Shown here in pieces: positions 7,412 to 16,979 of a stretch of DNA of 26,312 bases (the first letter of the stretch is position 1; the number at the start of each line of letters is the position of its first letter). This DNA comes from CAYUWM01 sp964448395. Lineage in GTDB: Bacteria; Chloroflexota; Dehalococcoidia; E44-bin15. The notes beneath the pieces were generated by a model that saw only the letters and a list, made by a program, of their open reading frames with translations, did no database searches and was not told the origin of the DNA. Position numbers and translations under genes: made by a program. The stretch spans positions 1 through 26,312 of the forward strand of contig CAYUWM010000018.1 of the NCBI GenBank assembly GCA_964448395.1, written 5' to 3'.

Positions 7412-7965
7412 TGACGAAACATACTCTGATAGCGCTGGTTGAAGATAAGCCCGGGGTGCTCAACCGGGTGTCCAGCCTTTTCCGCAGGCGGGGGTTCAAC
7501 ATCGAGAGCATAGCGGTTGGGCATACCGAGACACCGGGGATATCGCTAATGACCATCGTGGTAGACGGCACGACCGTCTTGGTGGAGCAGGTGAGGAAGC
7601 AGCTGGACAAGCTCATCAATGTGGTCAAGGTTACCGACATAACCGACGACAACCTGATCTCGCGGGAGCTGGCGCTGGTTAAGGTCAAGTCGACCCCGGG
7701 CACCAGGGGAGAGATAATAGAGATAGTGGATATCTACCGCTCCAAGATAGTAGACGTTTCCGCCGACTCGGTGGTGGTTGAGATCACCGGCGACGAGGAG
7801 AAGCTGGGGTCCCTGCTACGTCTGCTGAAGGGCTACGGCATCAGGGAGATAGCCCGTACCGGCAGGATCGCGATGTCCCGCCGGACTGCCGGGCCGGTGC
7901 CTGGAGAGGAGCAAGCCCACGCCAAGGGTAAACGCGCGATGAAAGCGGTAGAGCCAGAGGCATAA
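7411..7965 (+). CDS. ilvN: Acetolactate synthase, small (regulatory) subunit
   Basis: The product is 184 aa and starts at the ATG of the TAATG overlap with ilvB. An ACT domain (residues ~4-77) opens with HTLIALVEDKPGVLNRV and contains RRGFNIESI, the conserved effector-binding layout that in relatives gives valine feedback inhibition. A C-terminal ALS small-subunit domain (~80-160) follows. The last ~30 residues are a basic, low-complexity tail that makes it a little longer than the usual 160-175 aa. An in-frame ORF runs far upstream inside ilvB but is only a shadow; the coupled ATG is the natural start. Its partner is the IlvB dimer. The 5' position of a valine-sensitive subunit suggests enzyme-level rather than leader-based control of the pathway. 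Confidence 0.94.
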   Translation: MTKHTLIALVEDKPGVLNRVSSLFRRRGFNIESIAVGHTETPGISLMTIVVDGTTVLVEQVRKQLDKLINVVKVTDITDDNLISRELALVKVKSTPGTRGEIIEIVDIYRSKIVDVSADSVVVEITGDEEKLGSLLRLLKGYGIREIARTGRIAMSRRTAGPVPGEEQAHAKGKRAMKAVEPEA

Positions 7966-7991
7966 CGCAAAACGATAAAAAGGAGCTAGAC

Positions 7992-8990
7992 ATGACCAAG
8001 ATTTATTACGACAAAAACGCGGACTTGAAGCTTATCAAGAACAAGGTTATCGGGATCATCGGCTTCGGTAGCCAGGGGCACGCCCATGCCCAGAACCTGA
8101 GGGACAGCGGCTGCAATGTGATCGTTGGCGAGTTGAAGAACAGCGCCCCGTGGAAGGACGCTGTCAAGGCCAAGTTCGAGGTGTCGTCGGCGGATGAGGC
8201 GGCCAAGAAGGCGGATATCGTGGTGATGCTGGTTCCCGACCAGCTGCAGAAGGAGATATATCACAGCGCAATCGAGAAGCATCTCAAAAAAGGCGATATG
8301 CTGATGTTCGCCCACGGGTTCAACATCCATTACGGCCAGATCGTACCGCCGCAGAACGTGGACGTGACCATGATCGCACCCAAATGTCCGGGTCACATGC
8401 TGCGCCAGCTGTACACGGAGGGGATGTGCCCGCCGGCGCTGGTCGCCGTGCAGCAGGATGCGTCGGGTAAGGCCAGGGAGCTGGCGCTGGCATATGCCAA
8501 GGGCCTCGGCTGCACGCGGGCGGGGGTCTTGGAGACCACCTTCGCCGAGGAGACGGAGACCGACCTTTTCGGGGAGCAGACGGTGCTCTGCGGGGGGGTC
8601 ACCTCCCTGATCAAGGCCGGCTTCGAGACGCTGGTGGATGCCGGCTACCAGCCGGAGATCGCCTACTTCGAGGTGTGCCACGAGCTGAAGCTGATCATCG
8701 ATCTGATATACCAGGGGGGCTTCGCCTATATGCGCTATTCGGTGAGCGATACCGCGGAGTACGGCGATTACTCGCGGGGTCCGCGGGTCATTGACGACTA
8801 TGTCCGCGAGGAGATGGAGCAGATACTCTGCGAGATACAGGACGGAACTTTCGCCCGAGAGTGGATACTGGAGAACCAGGCGGGGCGCCCGGTGTTCAAC
8901 GCCGCCCGCCGCAGCGAGGCGGAGCACGAGATCGAGGAGGTAGGCGCAAAGCTACGGGCGATGATGCCCTGGCTCAAGGGCAGGAAATAA
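7992..8990 (+). CDS. ilvC: Ketol-acid reductoisomerase (class I), probably NADH-using
   Basis: The product is 332 aa, class I length. It isomerises and reduces acetolactate or acetohydroxybutyrate to the dihydroxy acids. The Rossmann motif GFGSQGHAHAQNL (24-36) and the metal ligands DLFGEQ (D191, E195) and E227/E231 (FEVCHE) are all present. The loop after beta-2, which in NADPH enzymes usually reads like LRKGSxS, here reads ELKNSAP (47-53). The 2'-phosphate-binding Arg is Leu, an acidic Glu is added and the second Ser is Pro. That predicts NADH preference. The active-site stretch APKCPGH has Cys where class I enzymes usually have Gly, as E. coli IlvC does. The ATG follows an AAAAGGAG site, 26 nt after ilvN. 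Confidence 0.95.
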   Translation: MTKIYYDKNADLKLIKNKVIGIIGFGSQGHAHAQNLRDSGCNVIVGELKNSAPWKDAVKAKFEVSSADEAAKKADIVVMLVPDQLQKEIYHSAIEKHLKKGDMLMFAHGFNIHYGQIVPPQNVDVTMIAPKCPGHMLRQLYTEGMCPPALVAVQQDASGKARELALAYAKGLGCTRAGVLETTFAEETETDLFGEQTVLCGGVTSLIKAGFETLVDAGYQPEIAYFEVCHELKLIIDLIYQGGFAYMRYSVSDTAEYGDYSRGPRVIDDYVREEMEQILCEIQDGTFAREWILENQAGRPVFNAARRSEAEHEIEEVGAKLRAMMPWLKGRK

Positions 8991-9044
8991 TCGTTTATCA
9001 TCCTTTGAAGGGGTGAATGCAGGCATTTTGCCGGTGGTTGAGAT

Positions 9045-10586
9045 ATGAGCGCGACGAAGGCCAAGAGCGAGAAAGCGGAGCGGGTGATAATCTTCGACAC
9101 CACGCTGCGTGACGGCGAGCAGGCCCCCGGGGCCACGCTCAACATCGACGAGAAGCTGGAGATCGCCCGCCAGCTGGAGGGGCTGGGCGTCGATGTCATC
9201 GAGGCCGGGTTCCCCATAGCATCGCCGGGCGATTTCGAGGCGGTCAGCCTGGTCGCCAAGGAGATCAAGAACTCCGCCGTCTGCGCACTGGCCCATGCCA
9301 ACGCGGAGGCCATCGATTATGCATGGGAGGCCATAAAGGAGTCAAAGAATCGGCGGATACACGTCTTTCTGTCCAGCTCAGACATTCATCTCAACTATCA
9401 GCTGAAGAAAGGCCGCGCCGAGATGCTGGAGCTGGCCTGCGAGATGGTCAAACGGGCCAAGCGGTATGTGAAGGATGTGGAGTTCTCCCCGATGGATGCC
9501 ACCCGCACCGATCCCCGGTTCATCTATCAGATCACCGAGGCGGTGATAGATGCGGGGGCAAACACGGTGAATATCCCGGATACGGTGGGGTATACTACCC
9601 CCAGCGAGTTCGGCAGCCTGATAAGGGGTATCTTCGAGAACGTGCCCAATATCCAGAAGGCGGTGATCAGCATTCACTGCCACGACGACCTGGGGCTGGC
9701 GGTGGCCAACAGCCTGGCGGCGCTCGCCGAGGGGGCACGGCAGGTGGAGTGCACCATCAACGGCATCGGCGAGCGTGCGGGGAACGCCTCCATGGAGGAG
9801 ATCGTGATGGCGCTACGCACCCGAAAGGATTTCTTCGGGCTGAGCACCAGCATCGACATATCGCAGATATACAAGACCAGCCGCCTGGTGAGCGAGCTAA
9901 CCGGATTCTCCATATCGCCCAACAAGGCTATAGTGGGGGCCAATGCCTTCCGCCACGAGTCGGGGATACATCAGGACGGGATGCTGAAAGAGAGAACCAC
10001 CTACGAGATAATGGATGCCCGAGATGTCGGGTGGCCTTCGAGCACGCTGGTGCTGGGGAAGCACAGCGGGCGCCACGCGCTGAAGACGCGGCTGGAGAAG
10101 ATAGGCTACACCCTGAGCGATGAGGAGCTCGACCGCGCCTTCACCGCCTTCAAGGAACTGGCCGATAAGAAGAAGGAGATCACCAACCGCGACCTCGAAT
10201 CGCTGGTGGCGCAGGAGATGCGAACCACGTCGGAGGCCTACCACCTGGAGCAGGTGCAGGTGTCCTGCGGTGATCGGAGCGTGCCCACGGCCACGGTGCG
10301 GCTGGTCGACCCCGACGGCAAGACGCTGGCAGATGCCGCCCTGGGCACGGGGCCGGTGGATGCGGTGTGCCAGGCGATCAACCGGCTGGTGGGGGTGCCC
10401 AACAGGCTCATCGAGTTCAGCGTCACGTCGGTTACCGCCGGCATCGACGCCATCGGTGAGGTGACGATACGTATCGAGAGCGAGGGTATGATCTACACCG
10501 GCCGCGGCGCCGATACCGACATCATCGTCGCCTCCGCCAAGGCCTATATCAATGCGTTGAATCGTCTGCTGGCGGCAAGAGAATGA
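9045..10586 (+). CDS. leuA: 2-Isopropylmalate synthase
   Basis: The product is 513 aa, typical of the bacterial LeuA1 form. It condenses acetyl-CoA with 2-ketoisovalerate, the first committed step to leucine. The N-terminal TIM-barrel shows DTTLRDGEQAPG (metal Asp), EAGFP, the SIHCHDDLG metal histidines (His211, His213), and NGIGERAGNAS with the catalytic-site GERAG. The linker has GKHSGRHAL. The last ~130 residues form the LeuA allosteric (leucine-binding) domain, ending in DTDIIVASAKAYINALNRL. The ATG lies 54 nt after ilvC with a modest GGTGGTTGAG upstream. It resembles cimA further down but keeps features (SGRHA, the TVNIPDTVGY loop) of true isopropylmalate synthases. Confidence 0.94.
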   Translation: MSATKAKSEKAERVIIFDTTLRDGEQAPGATLNIDEKLEIARQLEGLGVDVIEAGFPIASPGDFEAVSLVAKEIKNSAVCALAHANAEAIDYAWEAIKESKNRRIHVFLSSSDIHLNYQLKKGRAEMLELACEMVKRAKRYVKDVEFSPMDATRTDPRFIYQITEAVIDAGANTVNIPDTVGYTTPSEFGSLIRGIFENVPNIQKAVISIHCHDDLGLAVANSLAALAEGARQVECTINGIGERAGNASMEEIVMALRTRKDFFGLSTSIDISQIYKTSRLVSELTGFSISPNKAIVGANAFRHESGIHQDGMLKERTTYEIMDARDVGWPSSTLVLGKHSGRHALKTRLEKIGYTLSDEELDRAFTAFKELADKKKEITNRDLESLVAQEMRTTSEAYHLEQVQVSCGDRSVPTATVRLVDPDGKTLADAALGTGPVDAVCQAINRLVGVPNRLIEFSVTSVTAGIDAIGEVTIRIESEGMIYTGRGADTDIIVASAKAYINALNRLLAARE

Positions 10587-10598
10587 AGGCAGTTTGTA

Positions 10599-10739
10599 AT
10601 GGATGAAGAGAGGCTGGAGGGCCGCATAAAGGGCCTGGAGCAGAATCACAAGATACTGTTGATACTGATATTGGTGAGCCTTTCCTGCAGCCTGATAGCG
10701 CTGGCGATAACCTTTGTGGGATTATTCACCGCTGGTTAA
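10599..10739 (+). CDS. Small single-pass membrane protein (46 aa)
   Basis: This short ORF encodes 46 aa. A charged N-terminal helix (MDEERLEGRIKGLEQNHK, likely amphipathic or coiled) leads into one long hydrophobic segment (ILLILILVSLSCSLIALAITFVGLF). GAAGG lies 8 nt before the ATG. It starts 12 nt after leuA and ends 12 nt before the DUF3795 gene, so it fills the gap exactly and is very probably translated. No family is recognised. Confidence 0.55.
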   Translation: MDEERLEGRIKGLEQNHKILLILILVSLSCSLIALAITFVGLFTAG

Positions 10740-10751
10740 CTGGCTGCGAAG

Positions 10752-11150
10752 ATGGCAGAAACCAATCCCGTTACATTGACAGCTTACTGTGGCCTCGATT
10801 GCAGCCAGTGTTTCGGCTATACCAAGACGATCAGTGAGGCGGCGAAGCAGCTGCGGCGCACCATGCGGGCGGAGAAGATGAAGCAAGTGTGGCCCTCTAT
10901 GCCGTTCCTGGGCGACTACGAAGCTTTCAAGAAGGACCTGGATGCCCTCGCCGGCCTCAGGTGCAAGGGCTGTCGCGATGGCGGCGGGAATCCCTTCTGC
11001 AAGATAAGGAAGTGCGCTCAGAAGCTGAATTATGAAGGCTGCTGGGAGTGTAATGAGTTCGAGGCCTGCGACAAGCTGACCTTCCTCGAACCGGGGCACA
11101 AGGATGAGCATTTGAGGAACCTGAGGAAGCTGAGGCGGCCTGCAGCTTGA
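10752..11150 (+). CDS. Cys-rich DUF3795-type protein
   Basis: The product is 132 aa and is soluble. The N-terminal 'AYCGLDCSQC' (Cys13, 17, 20) is the hallmark of DUF3795 proteins. The middle and C-terminal part adds seven more cysteines in pairs (RCKGC, FCKIRKC, GCWEC, AC), which could bind zinc or an Fe-S cluster. The family's function is unknown to me; members are frequent in anaerobes. It sits inside the leu genes between a 46-aa membrane protein and an MgtC-like protein, with no evident link to leucine synthesis. Confidence 0.8.
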   Translation: MAETNPVTLTAYCGLDCSQCFGYTKTISEAAKQLRRTMRAEKMKQVWPSMPFLGDYEAFKKDLDALAGLRCKGCRDGGGNPFCKIRKCAQKLNYEGCWECNEFEACDKLTFLEPGHKDEHLRNLRKLRRPAA

Positions 11151-11173
11151 TGACGGGGTTATGGGGGTAACGG

Positions 11174-11572
11174 TTGTCACCTGAACTGGAGATGGTGCTG
11201 CGCCTGCTGTTGGCAGTGGTGCTGGGGGGCATCGTGGGTTGGGAACGTCAGATGGCCAAGAAGCCGGCCGGGCTACGGACCCATCTGCTGGTATGCATCG
11301 GCGCTACCCTGTTCACCCTGGCGTCCATCTACGGTTTTGAGGGAGGTGATCCTTCGCGGGTAGCCGCCGGCATCGTGGCAGGTATCGGTTTTTTGGGCGC
11401 AGGAACGATCATAAGGTCGGGAGAGGGTATTTTAATCGGGCTGACCACCGCCTCCAGCATCTGGGCGATTGCCGCCATCGGTATGGTTGCAGGTGCAGGT
11501 TTGTATATATTGTCAGCGGTGGGCACGGCGGTGATGCTTATCGCGTTGAGGATTTTTAAGAGGTTCGAGTAG
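11174..11572 (+). CDS. MgtC/SapB-family membrane protein (short form)
   Basis: The product is 132 aa with about four transmembrane helices. Family motifs are GGIVGWERQ, KPAGLRTHLLVCIGATLFTL, the GIGFLGAGTIIR glycine turn, and GLTTASSIWAIAAIGM. Classical MgtC proteins add a soluble ACT-like domain of ~90 aa; this one ends after the membrane part. Family members are tied to magnesium limitation and control of ATP synthase or phosphate uptake in pathogens, but the exact job of short forms is not settled. The start is TTG (11174) after a GGGGGTAACGG site. The stop is 2 nt from the leuC start, so it is firmly in the operon. Confidence 0.85.
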   Translation: MSPELEMVLRLLLAVVLGGIVGWERQMAKKPAGLRTHLLVCIGATLFTLASIYGFEGGDPSRVAAGIVAGIGFLGAGTIIRSGEGILIGLTTASSIWAIAAIGMVAGAGLYILSAVGTAVMLIALRIFKRFE

Positions 11573-11574
11573 AG

Positions 11575-12840
11575 ATGACGGGTTCGACTATAGCTGAGAA
11601 GATACTGGCGGCGCACAGCGGCAGGGAGCAGGTCACCCCCGGCGAGTTGCTCAACGTCGCGGTGGACGTGGTCCTATCCAACGATATAACCGCCCCCATC
11701 GCCATCAAGGAGTTCGGGCGCATCGGCGTCTCTAAGGTATTCGATCCGACTAAGGTCATAATGGTGGCCGACCACTTCGTGCCCAACAAGGACATCCCGT
11801 CGGCGGAGCAGGCTAAGCTGATGCGGGACTTCGCCCGCGAGCATGGCATCGTGTATTTCGAGTCGGGCAAGGGAGGCATCGAGCATGTGCTGCTGCCGGA
11901 GCGGGGGCTGGTGCTGCCCGGCGACGTGGTGGTGGGTGCCGACTCCCACACCTGCACCTACGGCGCGCTGGGGGCATTCGCCACCGGCATGGGCTCCACC
12001 GACATCGCCTGCGCCATGGCCACCGGCGAGGTGTGGATGAAGGTCCCACCGACGATCAAGTTCGTGTACCATGGCAGGCTCAACAAGTGGGTCAGCGGCA
12101 AGGACCTCATACTGTACACCATCGGCGATATCGGCGTTGACGGGGCGAGGTACGCGGCGATGGAGTTCGCCGGCGAGGCGATAGGCGCCCTCTCCATGGA
12201 CAGCCGATTCACCATGGCCAACATGGCCATCGAGGCCGGGGGCAAGGCCGGACTGTTCCGCGTCGATAAGAAGACGCGGGCGTACCTGCAGAAAAAGGCG
12301 GAGCGGCCCTATACCGCCTATGAACCGGATAAGGATGCCGCTTACCAGCAGGTTATAGAGTACGATGTATCCAGAATAGAGCCGCAGGTAGCCTTCCCCC
12401 ACCTGCCGTCGAACGTCAGGCCGGTGAGCCGGGCGGGCGACGTACGAATCGACCAGTCGGTCATCGGCAGCTGCACCAACGGCCGTATCGAGGACCTCGA
12501 AATCGCTGCCGAGGTGCTGAAGTGGAATAAGGTCCATCCTGATGTGCGGCTGGTAGTGCTCCCCGGCACCCAAGAGGTGTACATGGAGGCGCTGCGCCGC
12601 GGGTACATCGAGACGTTCGTGCGGGCGGGCGGTGCGGTGAGCACGCCCACCTGCGGGCCGTGCCTCGGCGGGCACATGGGGGTGCTGGCGGCCGGCGAGC
12701 GGGCGATATCCACCACCAACCGCAATTTCGTGGGGCGCATGGGGAGCGCCCAGTCCGAGGTTTACCTGTCCAACCCGGCGGTAGCCGCCGCCAGCGCGGT
12801 GCTGGGGCGCATCGGTAGCCCGGACGAGGTGGTGGAGTAA
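11575..12840 (+). CDS. leuC: 3-Isopropylmalate dehydratase, large subunit
   Basis: The product is 421 aa, the shorter archaeal/thermophile-type LeuC (the E. coli form is ~466 aa). With LeuD it isomerises 2- to 3-isopropylmalate using a [4Fe-4S] cluster. The cluster cysteines are visible: Cys300 in GSCTNGR, and Cys360/Cys363 in TCGPCLGGHMG. VGADSHTCTYGALGAFATGMGSTD is the substrate/aconitase-fold signature. The ATG is 2 nt after the mgtC-like stop. The short LeuC type overlaps in sequence with homoaconitase-type enzymes, but the presence of leuA, leuB and leuD in the operon supports the leucine role. Confidence 0.93.
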   Translation: MTGSTIAEKILAAHSGREQVTPGELLNVAVDVVLSNDITAPIAIKEFGRIGVSKVFDPTKVIMVADHFVPNKDIPSAEQAKLMRDFAREHGIVYFESGKGGIEHVLLPERGLVLPGDVVVGADSHTCTYGALGAFATGMGSTDIACAMATGEVWMKVPPTIKFVYHGRLNKWVSGKDLILYTIGDIGVDGARYAAMEFAGEAIGALSMDSRFTMANMAIEAGGKAGLFRVDKKTRAYLQKKAERPYTAYEPDKDAAYQQVIEYDVSRIEPQVAFPHLPSNVRPVSRAGDVRIDQSVIGSCTNGRIEDLEIAAEVLKWNKVHPDVRLVVLPGTQEVYMEALRRGYIETFVRAGGAVSTPTCGPCLGGHMGVLAAGERAISTTNRNFVGRMGSAQSEVYLSNPAVAAASAVLGRIGSPDEVVE

Positions 12841-12847
12841 AAGTCGT

Positions 12848-13042
12848 ATGAATATACAGCGCGCCAGACACCGCATTTTGAACAAGATTACAGTTGTGAC
12901 TGTGGGTATTTTAGTCATTGTCGGACTGGTGGTCGCGGCAAAGCTTTTCTTCAAGGGTTTCATACTGGGTATTGCAGCGGCACTGGTGACCTGCATCATC
13001 GTGATTGTATGGATGAAGAGGTCTACGGGAGGGGATAAATAG
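12848..13042 (+). CDS. Small membrane protein (64 aa)
   Basis: The product is 64 aa. A basic N-terminus (NIQRARHRILNK) precedes two hydrophobic stretches (VVTVGILVIVGLVVAAKLFF and FILGIAAALVTCIIVIVWM), and the tail is basic (KRSTGGDK). The ribosome site is weak (GAG in the leuC stop region), consistent with coupling to leuC 7 nt upstream. It ends 17 nt before the Lys-rich protein gene. No family is recognised. Confidence 0.6.
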   Translation: MNIQRARHRILNKITVVTVGILVIVGLVVAAKLFFKGFILGIAAALVTCIIVIVWMKRSTGGDK

Positions 13043-13059
13043 AGGCGGGGAGGTGAAAA

Positions 13060-13788
13060 ATGGGTATTTTTAACTGGCTCTTCGGGAAGAAGAAAAAGAA
13101 GAGGAAGAGGCGCCCGGCATCGGGCAAGCGCCCGCTTCCGGCGGGGCAGAGGCCCAAGGGCGCGCCGCCCGCAGGGGCTAAACCGGCCGCGGAGGCGGCG
13201 AAGACTGTGCCGCCGCCGCCCGCAGGCTACTTCGAGGTGCCGCTGCCCGACGGGGACGGCGTATGCTCTGATGAGGAGTGCATTTGCGGCGGCGTGGTGA
13301 TCGCGCGCGGCAGCGGCTACCTGTACGTCGACCGGGAGACGGTCGATTTTCGCGGCAACGCCCCCAGCGTGGAGCAGGCGCGGGCCAAGGAAGAGCGGGT
13401 GCGCTCGCAGATGGGAGATTTGGACGAGGTGGCGGCGGTGATGCACGGCAGGACCACAGCGTTGCTGGTCTGCGAGCAGTCGGCGCGGCGGAAGGGTATC
13501 GACCTGGAGGTTGCGGCGGCGGACGCGAGGCACTGGTGGGAGACCGGGCAGGCACCGCTGCGCGCCACGCCGGAGGCAAAGCCAGTGGAGGCCAAGCCGG
13601 CGAAGGCCGATGAGCCGGTCGCCGATAAGCCTGCGAAGAAACCGAAGCCGAAGGCGAAGAAGAAGGCCAAGCCCAAGGCGAAGACAACGGAGGCGAAAGC
13701 CAAGAAGACAGCGCCTAAGGCTAAGAAATCGACCAAGAGTGCGGCTAAGAAGAAAGATGAAGAAGGAGAAGTTGAAGCTCAAGGGTAG
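13060..13788 (+). CDS. Lys/Ala/Pro-rich (histone H1-like tail) protein
   Basis: The product is 242 aa and I know no name for it. The N-terminus starts GIFNWLFGKKKKKRKRR and a Pro/Ala-rich linker follows (to ~residue 55). A compact middle region (~56-170) contains CSDEECIC, GGVVIARGSGYLYVDRETVDFRG and an Ala-rich helical stretch. The last ~65 residues are Lys/Ala/Pro repeats (KPKAKKKAKPKAK and similar), as in bacterial H1-like proteins that bind nucleic acid. A strong ribosome site (GGGGAGGTGAAAA) precedes the ATG. Its last 32 nt overlap the start of leuD in another frame, so leuD translation may depend on it. Nucleic-acid, membrane or ribosome binding are all possible from charge alone. Confidence 0.75.
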   Translation: MGIFNWLFGKKKKKRKRRPASGKRPLPAGQRPKGAPPAGAKPAAEAAKTVPPPPAGYFEVPLPDGDGVCSDEECICGGVVIARGSGYLYVDRETVDFRGNAPSVEQARAKEERVRSQMGDLDEVAAVMHGRTTALLVCEQSARRKGIDLEVAAADARHWWETGQAPLRATPEAKPVEAKPAKADEPVADKPAKKPKPKAKKKAKPKAKTTEAKAKKTAPKAKKSTKSAAKKKDEEGEVEAQG

Positions 13789-14269
13789 AGTTCATAAGTA
13801 CGGGGCGAATGTGGATACCGACGCCATCATACCGGCGCGGTATCTGAACGTGTCGGAGGCGGAGGAGCTGGCGCAGCACTGCATGGAGGACATCGACGAG
13901 GAGTTCCTCCGGCGGATGCAGCCGGGCGATATCATCGTCGCCACCACCAACTTCGGCTGCGGCTCGTCGCGGGAGCACGCCCCGCTGGCGCTCAAGGCGG
14001 CGGGCGTATCGTGCGTCATCGCGCAGAGCTTCGCCCGCATCTTCTTCCGCAACGCCATCAACATCGGCCTGCCGCTGCTGGAGTGCGCGCAGGCAGACGA
14101 GATCGATGCCGGGGACGATCTGGAGGTGGAGCTTCAGGAAGGGCAGATAAAGGATATCACCAAGGACAGGGTGTTCAAGGCTGAGCCGTACCCCGATTTC
14201 ATGATGGGCATCATATCGGCGGGGGGGCTCATCGAGTATACCAAGGGGAAATTGAAGGGAGCCAAGTGA
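13757..14269 (+). CDS. leuD: 3-Isopropylmalate dehydratase, small subunit
   Basis: The product is 170 aa, the short type that pairs with the 421-aa LeuC. Family marks: NVDTDAIIPARYL at the start, FGCGSSREHAPLALKAAG (substrate-binding SSREHA loop), and SFARIFFRNAINIGLPLL. The frame stays open for ~250 nt upstream only because it shadows the Lys-rich gene. The ATG at 13757 gives KKEKLKLKGRVHKYG, a natural N-terminus. TTG at 13772, right behind AAGGAG, is a possible alternative. The start lies within the Lys-rich gene (32-nt overlap) and the end overlaps leuB by 4 nt (GTGA). Confidence 0.92.
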   Translation: MKKEKLKLKGRVHKYGANVDTDAIIPARYLNVSEAEELAQHCMEDIDEEFLRRMQPGDIIVATTNFGCGSSREHAPLALKAAGVSCVIAQSFARIFFRNAINIGLPLLECAQADEIDAGDDLEVELQEGQIKDITKDRVFKAEPYPDFMMGIISAGGLIEYTKGKLKGAK

Positions 14270-15357
14270 AGTTCGATATAGCATATCTTCCCGGCGACGG
14301 CGTCGGCCCCGAGGTGGCGGCGGAGGCGGCCAGGCTACTGGTGGCGGTCTGCAACAGATTCGGCCACGACGTCACGCTGCACGAGGGAGATATCGGCGGC
14401 ATCGCCATCGACCGCCACGGCGAGGCGCTGACCAAGGAGACGCTGCGCATGTGCCGCCGTTGCGATGCGGTTCTGCTGGGAGCGGTGGGCGGACCCAAGT
14501 GGGACGACCCGCTGGCAGCGGTGCATCCGGAGGACGGGCTGCTCGGCCTGCGTAAAGGGTTGAAACTGTTCGCCAACCTGCGGCCGGTGAAGGTGCTCCC
14601 CATGCTGGAGAACTCCACCAACCTCAAGCCGGAGGTAGTCAGAGGCGTGGACCTGATCGTTGTCCGCGAGCTGACCGGGGGTATATATTTCGGCAGGCCG
14701 AAGAAGCGGTGGCAGACGGCCAAGGGGAGAAAAGCGGTGGACTCCATGCTGTACTCGGACTACGAGATAGAGCGCATCATGCGGGTCGGCTTCGAGATAG
14801 CCCGCAGCCGCCGCAGGAAGCTGGCGTCGGTGGACAAGGCCAACGTGCTGGTATCGTCGCGCCTGTGGCGGGAGGTGGCCGTCGAGGTGTCGAAGGACTA
14901 CCCCGACGTGCAGCTGCAGCACGTGCTGGTGGACGCCTGCACCATGCGCCTGATACAGAGGCCGTCGGAATACGATGTGCTGGTGGCGTCCAACATGTTC
15001 GGCGATATCATCACCGACGAGGCATCGATGCTCGCCGGCTCAATGGGGATGCTGGCGTCGGCCAGCCTGGCCGGGGTGCCCGAGGACGGGGTGCGGATAC
15101 ACGGCATGTACGAACCGATACACGGCAGCGCGCCGAGCAGGGCGGGGAAGAACATGGCCAACCCGATAGCCACCATCATGAGCGTGGCGATGATGCTGCG
15201 CTACTCGCTGGGGCTCCCCCAGGGGTCGGAGGCCATAGAGCAGGCGGTGACGGACGTGCTCCAGGCCGGATACCGTACCTATGATATCATGAGCGAAGGT
15301 AATACCAAGGTGGGCACCAAGGAGATGGGGGAATTGATCCTGGAGCGGGTCGCTTAG
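14266..15357 (+). CDS. leuB: 3-Isopropylmalate dehydrogenase
   Basis: The product is 363 aa from a GTG that overlaps the leuD stop (GTGA). It oxidises and decarboxylates 3-isopropylmalate to 2-ketoisocaproate using NAD. Visible are YLPGDGVGPEV, GAVGGPKWD, LRKGLKLFANLRPVK (substrate arginines), RELTGGIYFG, the Lys/Asn of VDKANVL, SNMFGDIITDEASML (metal aspartates), and the NAD-binding HGSAPSRAGKNMANPIA. Length is normal. Citramalate-pathway methylmalate dehydrogenation for isoleucine is normally done by the same LeuB, which fits the cimA gene next to it. Confidence 0.95.
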   Translation: MKFDIAYLPGDGVGPEVAAEAARLLVAVCNRFGHDVTLHEGDIGGIAIDRHGEALTKETLRMCRRCDAVLLGAVGGPKWDDPLAAVHPEDGLLGLRKGLKLFANLRPVKVLPMLENSTNLKPEVVRGVDLIVVRELTGGIYFGRPKKRWQTAKGRKAVDSMLYSDYEIERIMRVGFEIARSRRRKLASVDKANVLVSSRLWREVAVEVSKDYPDVQLQHVLVDACTMRLIQRPSEYDVLVASNMFGDIITDEASMLAGSMGMLASASLAGVPEDGVRIHGMYEPIHGSAPSRAGKNMANPIATIMSVAMMLRYSLGLPQGSEAIEQAVTDVLQAGYRTYDIMSEGNTKVGTKEMGELILERVA

Positions 15358-15370
15358 GAGGGATTCGCCA

Positions 15371-16972
<1,602 letters not shown>

Positions 16973-16979
16973 CGGACGC

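Noticed and set aside
9017..9112. Short frame starting ATGCAGGCA after an AAGGGG site, ahead of and overlapping leuA
   Set aside because: It has a good ribosome site, but the product (~31 aa) is polar, without pattern, and out of frame with leuA. It is not leucine-rich, so it does not look like an attenuator peptide.
13600..13760. Repeated AAG/GCC-rich DNA that might be taken for a tandem repeat array
   Set aside because: The repetition comes from a Lys/Ala/Pro coding tail with varied codons; there is no regular DNA unit and no CRISPR-like spacing.
11674..13782. Long 702-codon open frame on the minus strand across leuC and the Lys-rich gene
   Set aside because: It is antisense to clear genes, rich in Arg/Leu/His/Gly as expected from GC-rich complement, and has no family match or ribosome site.
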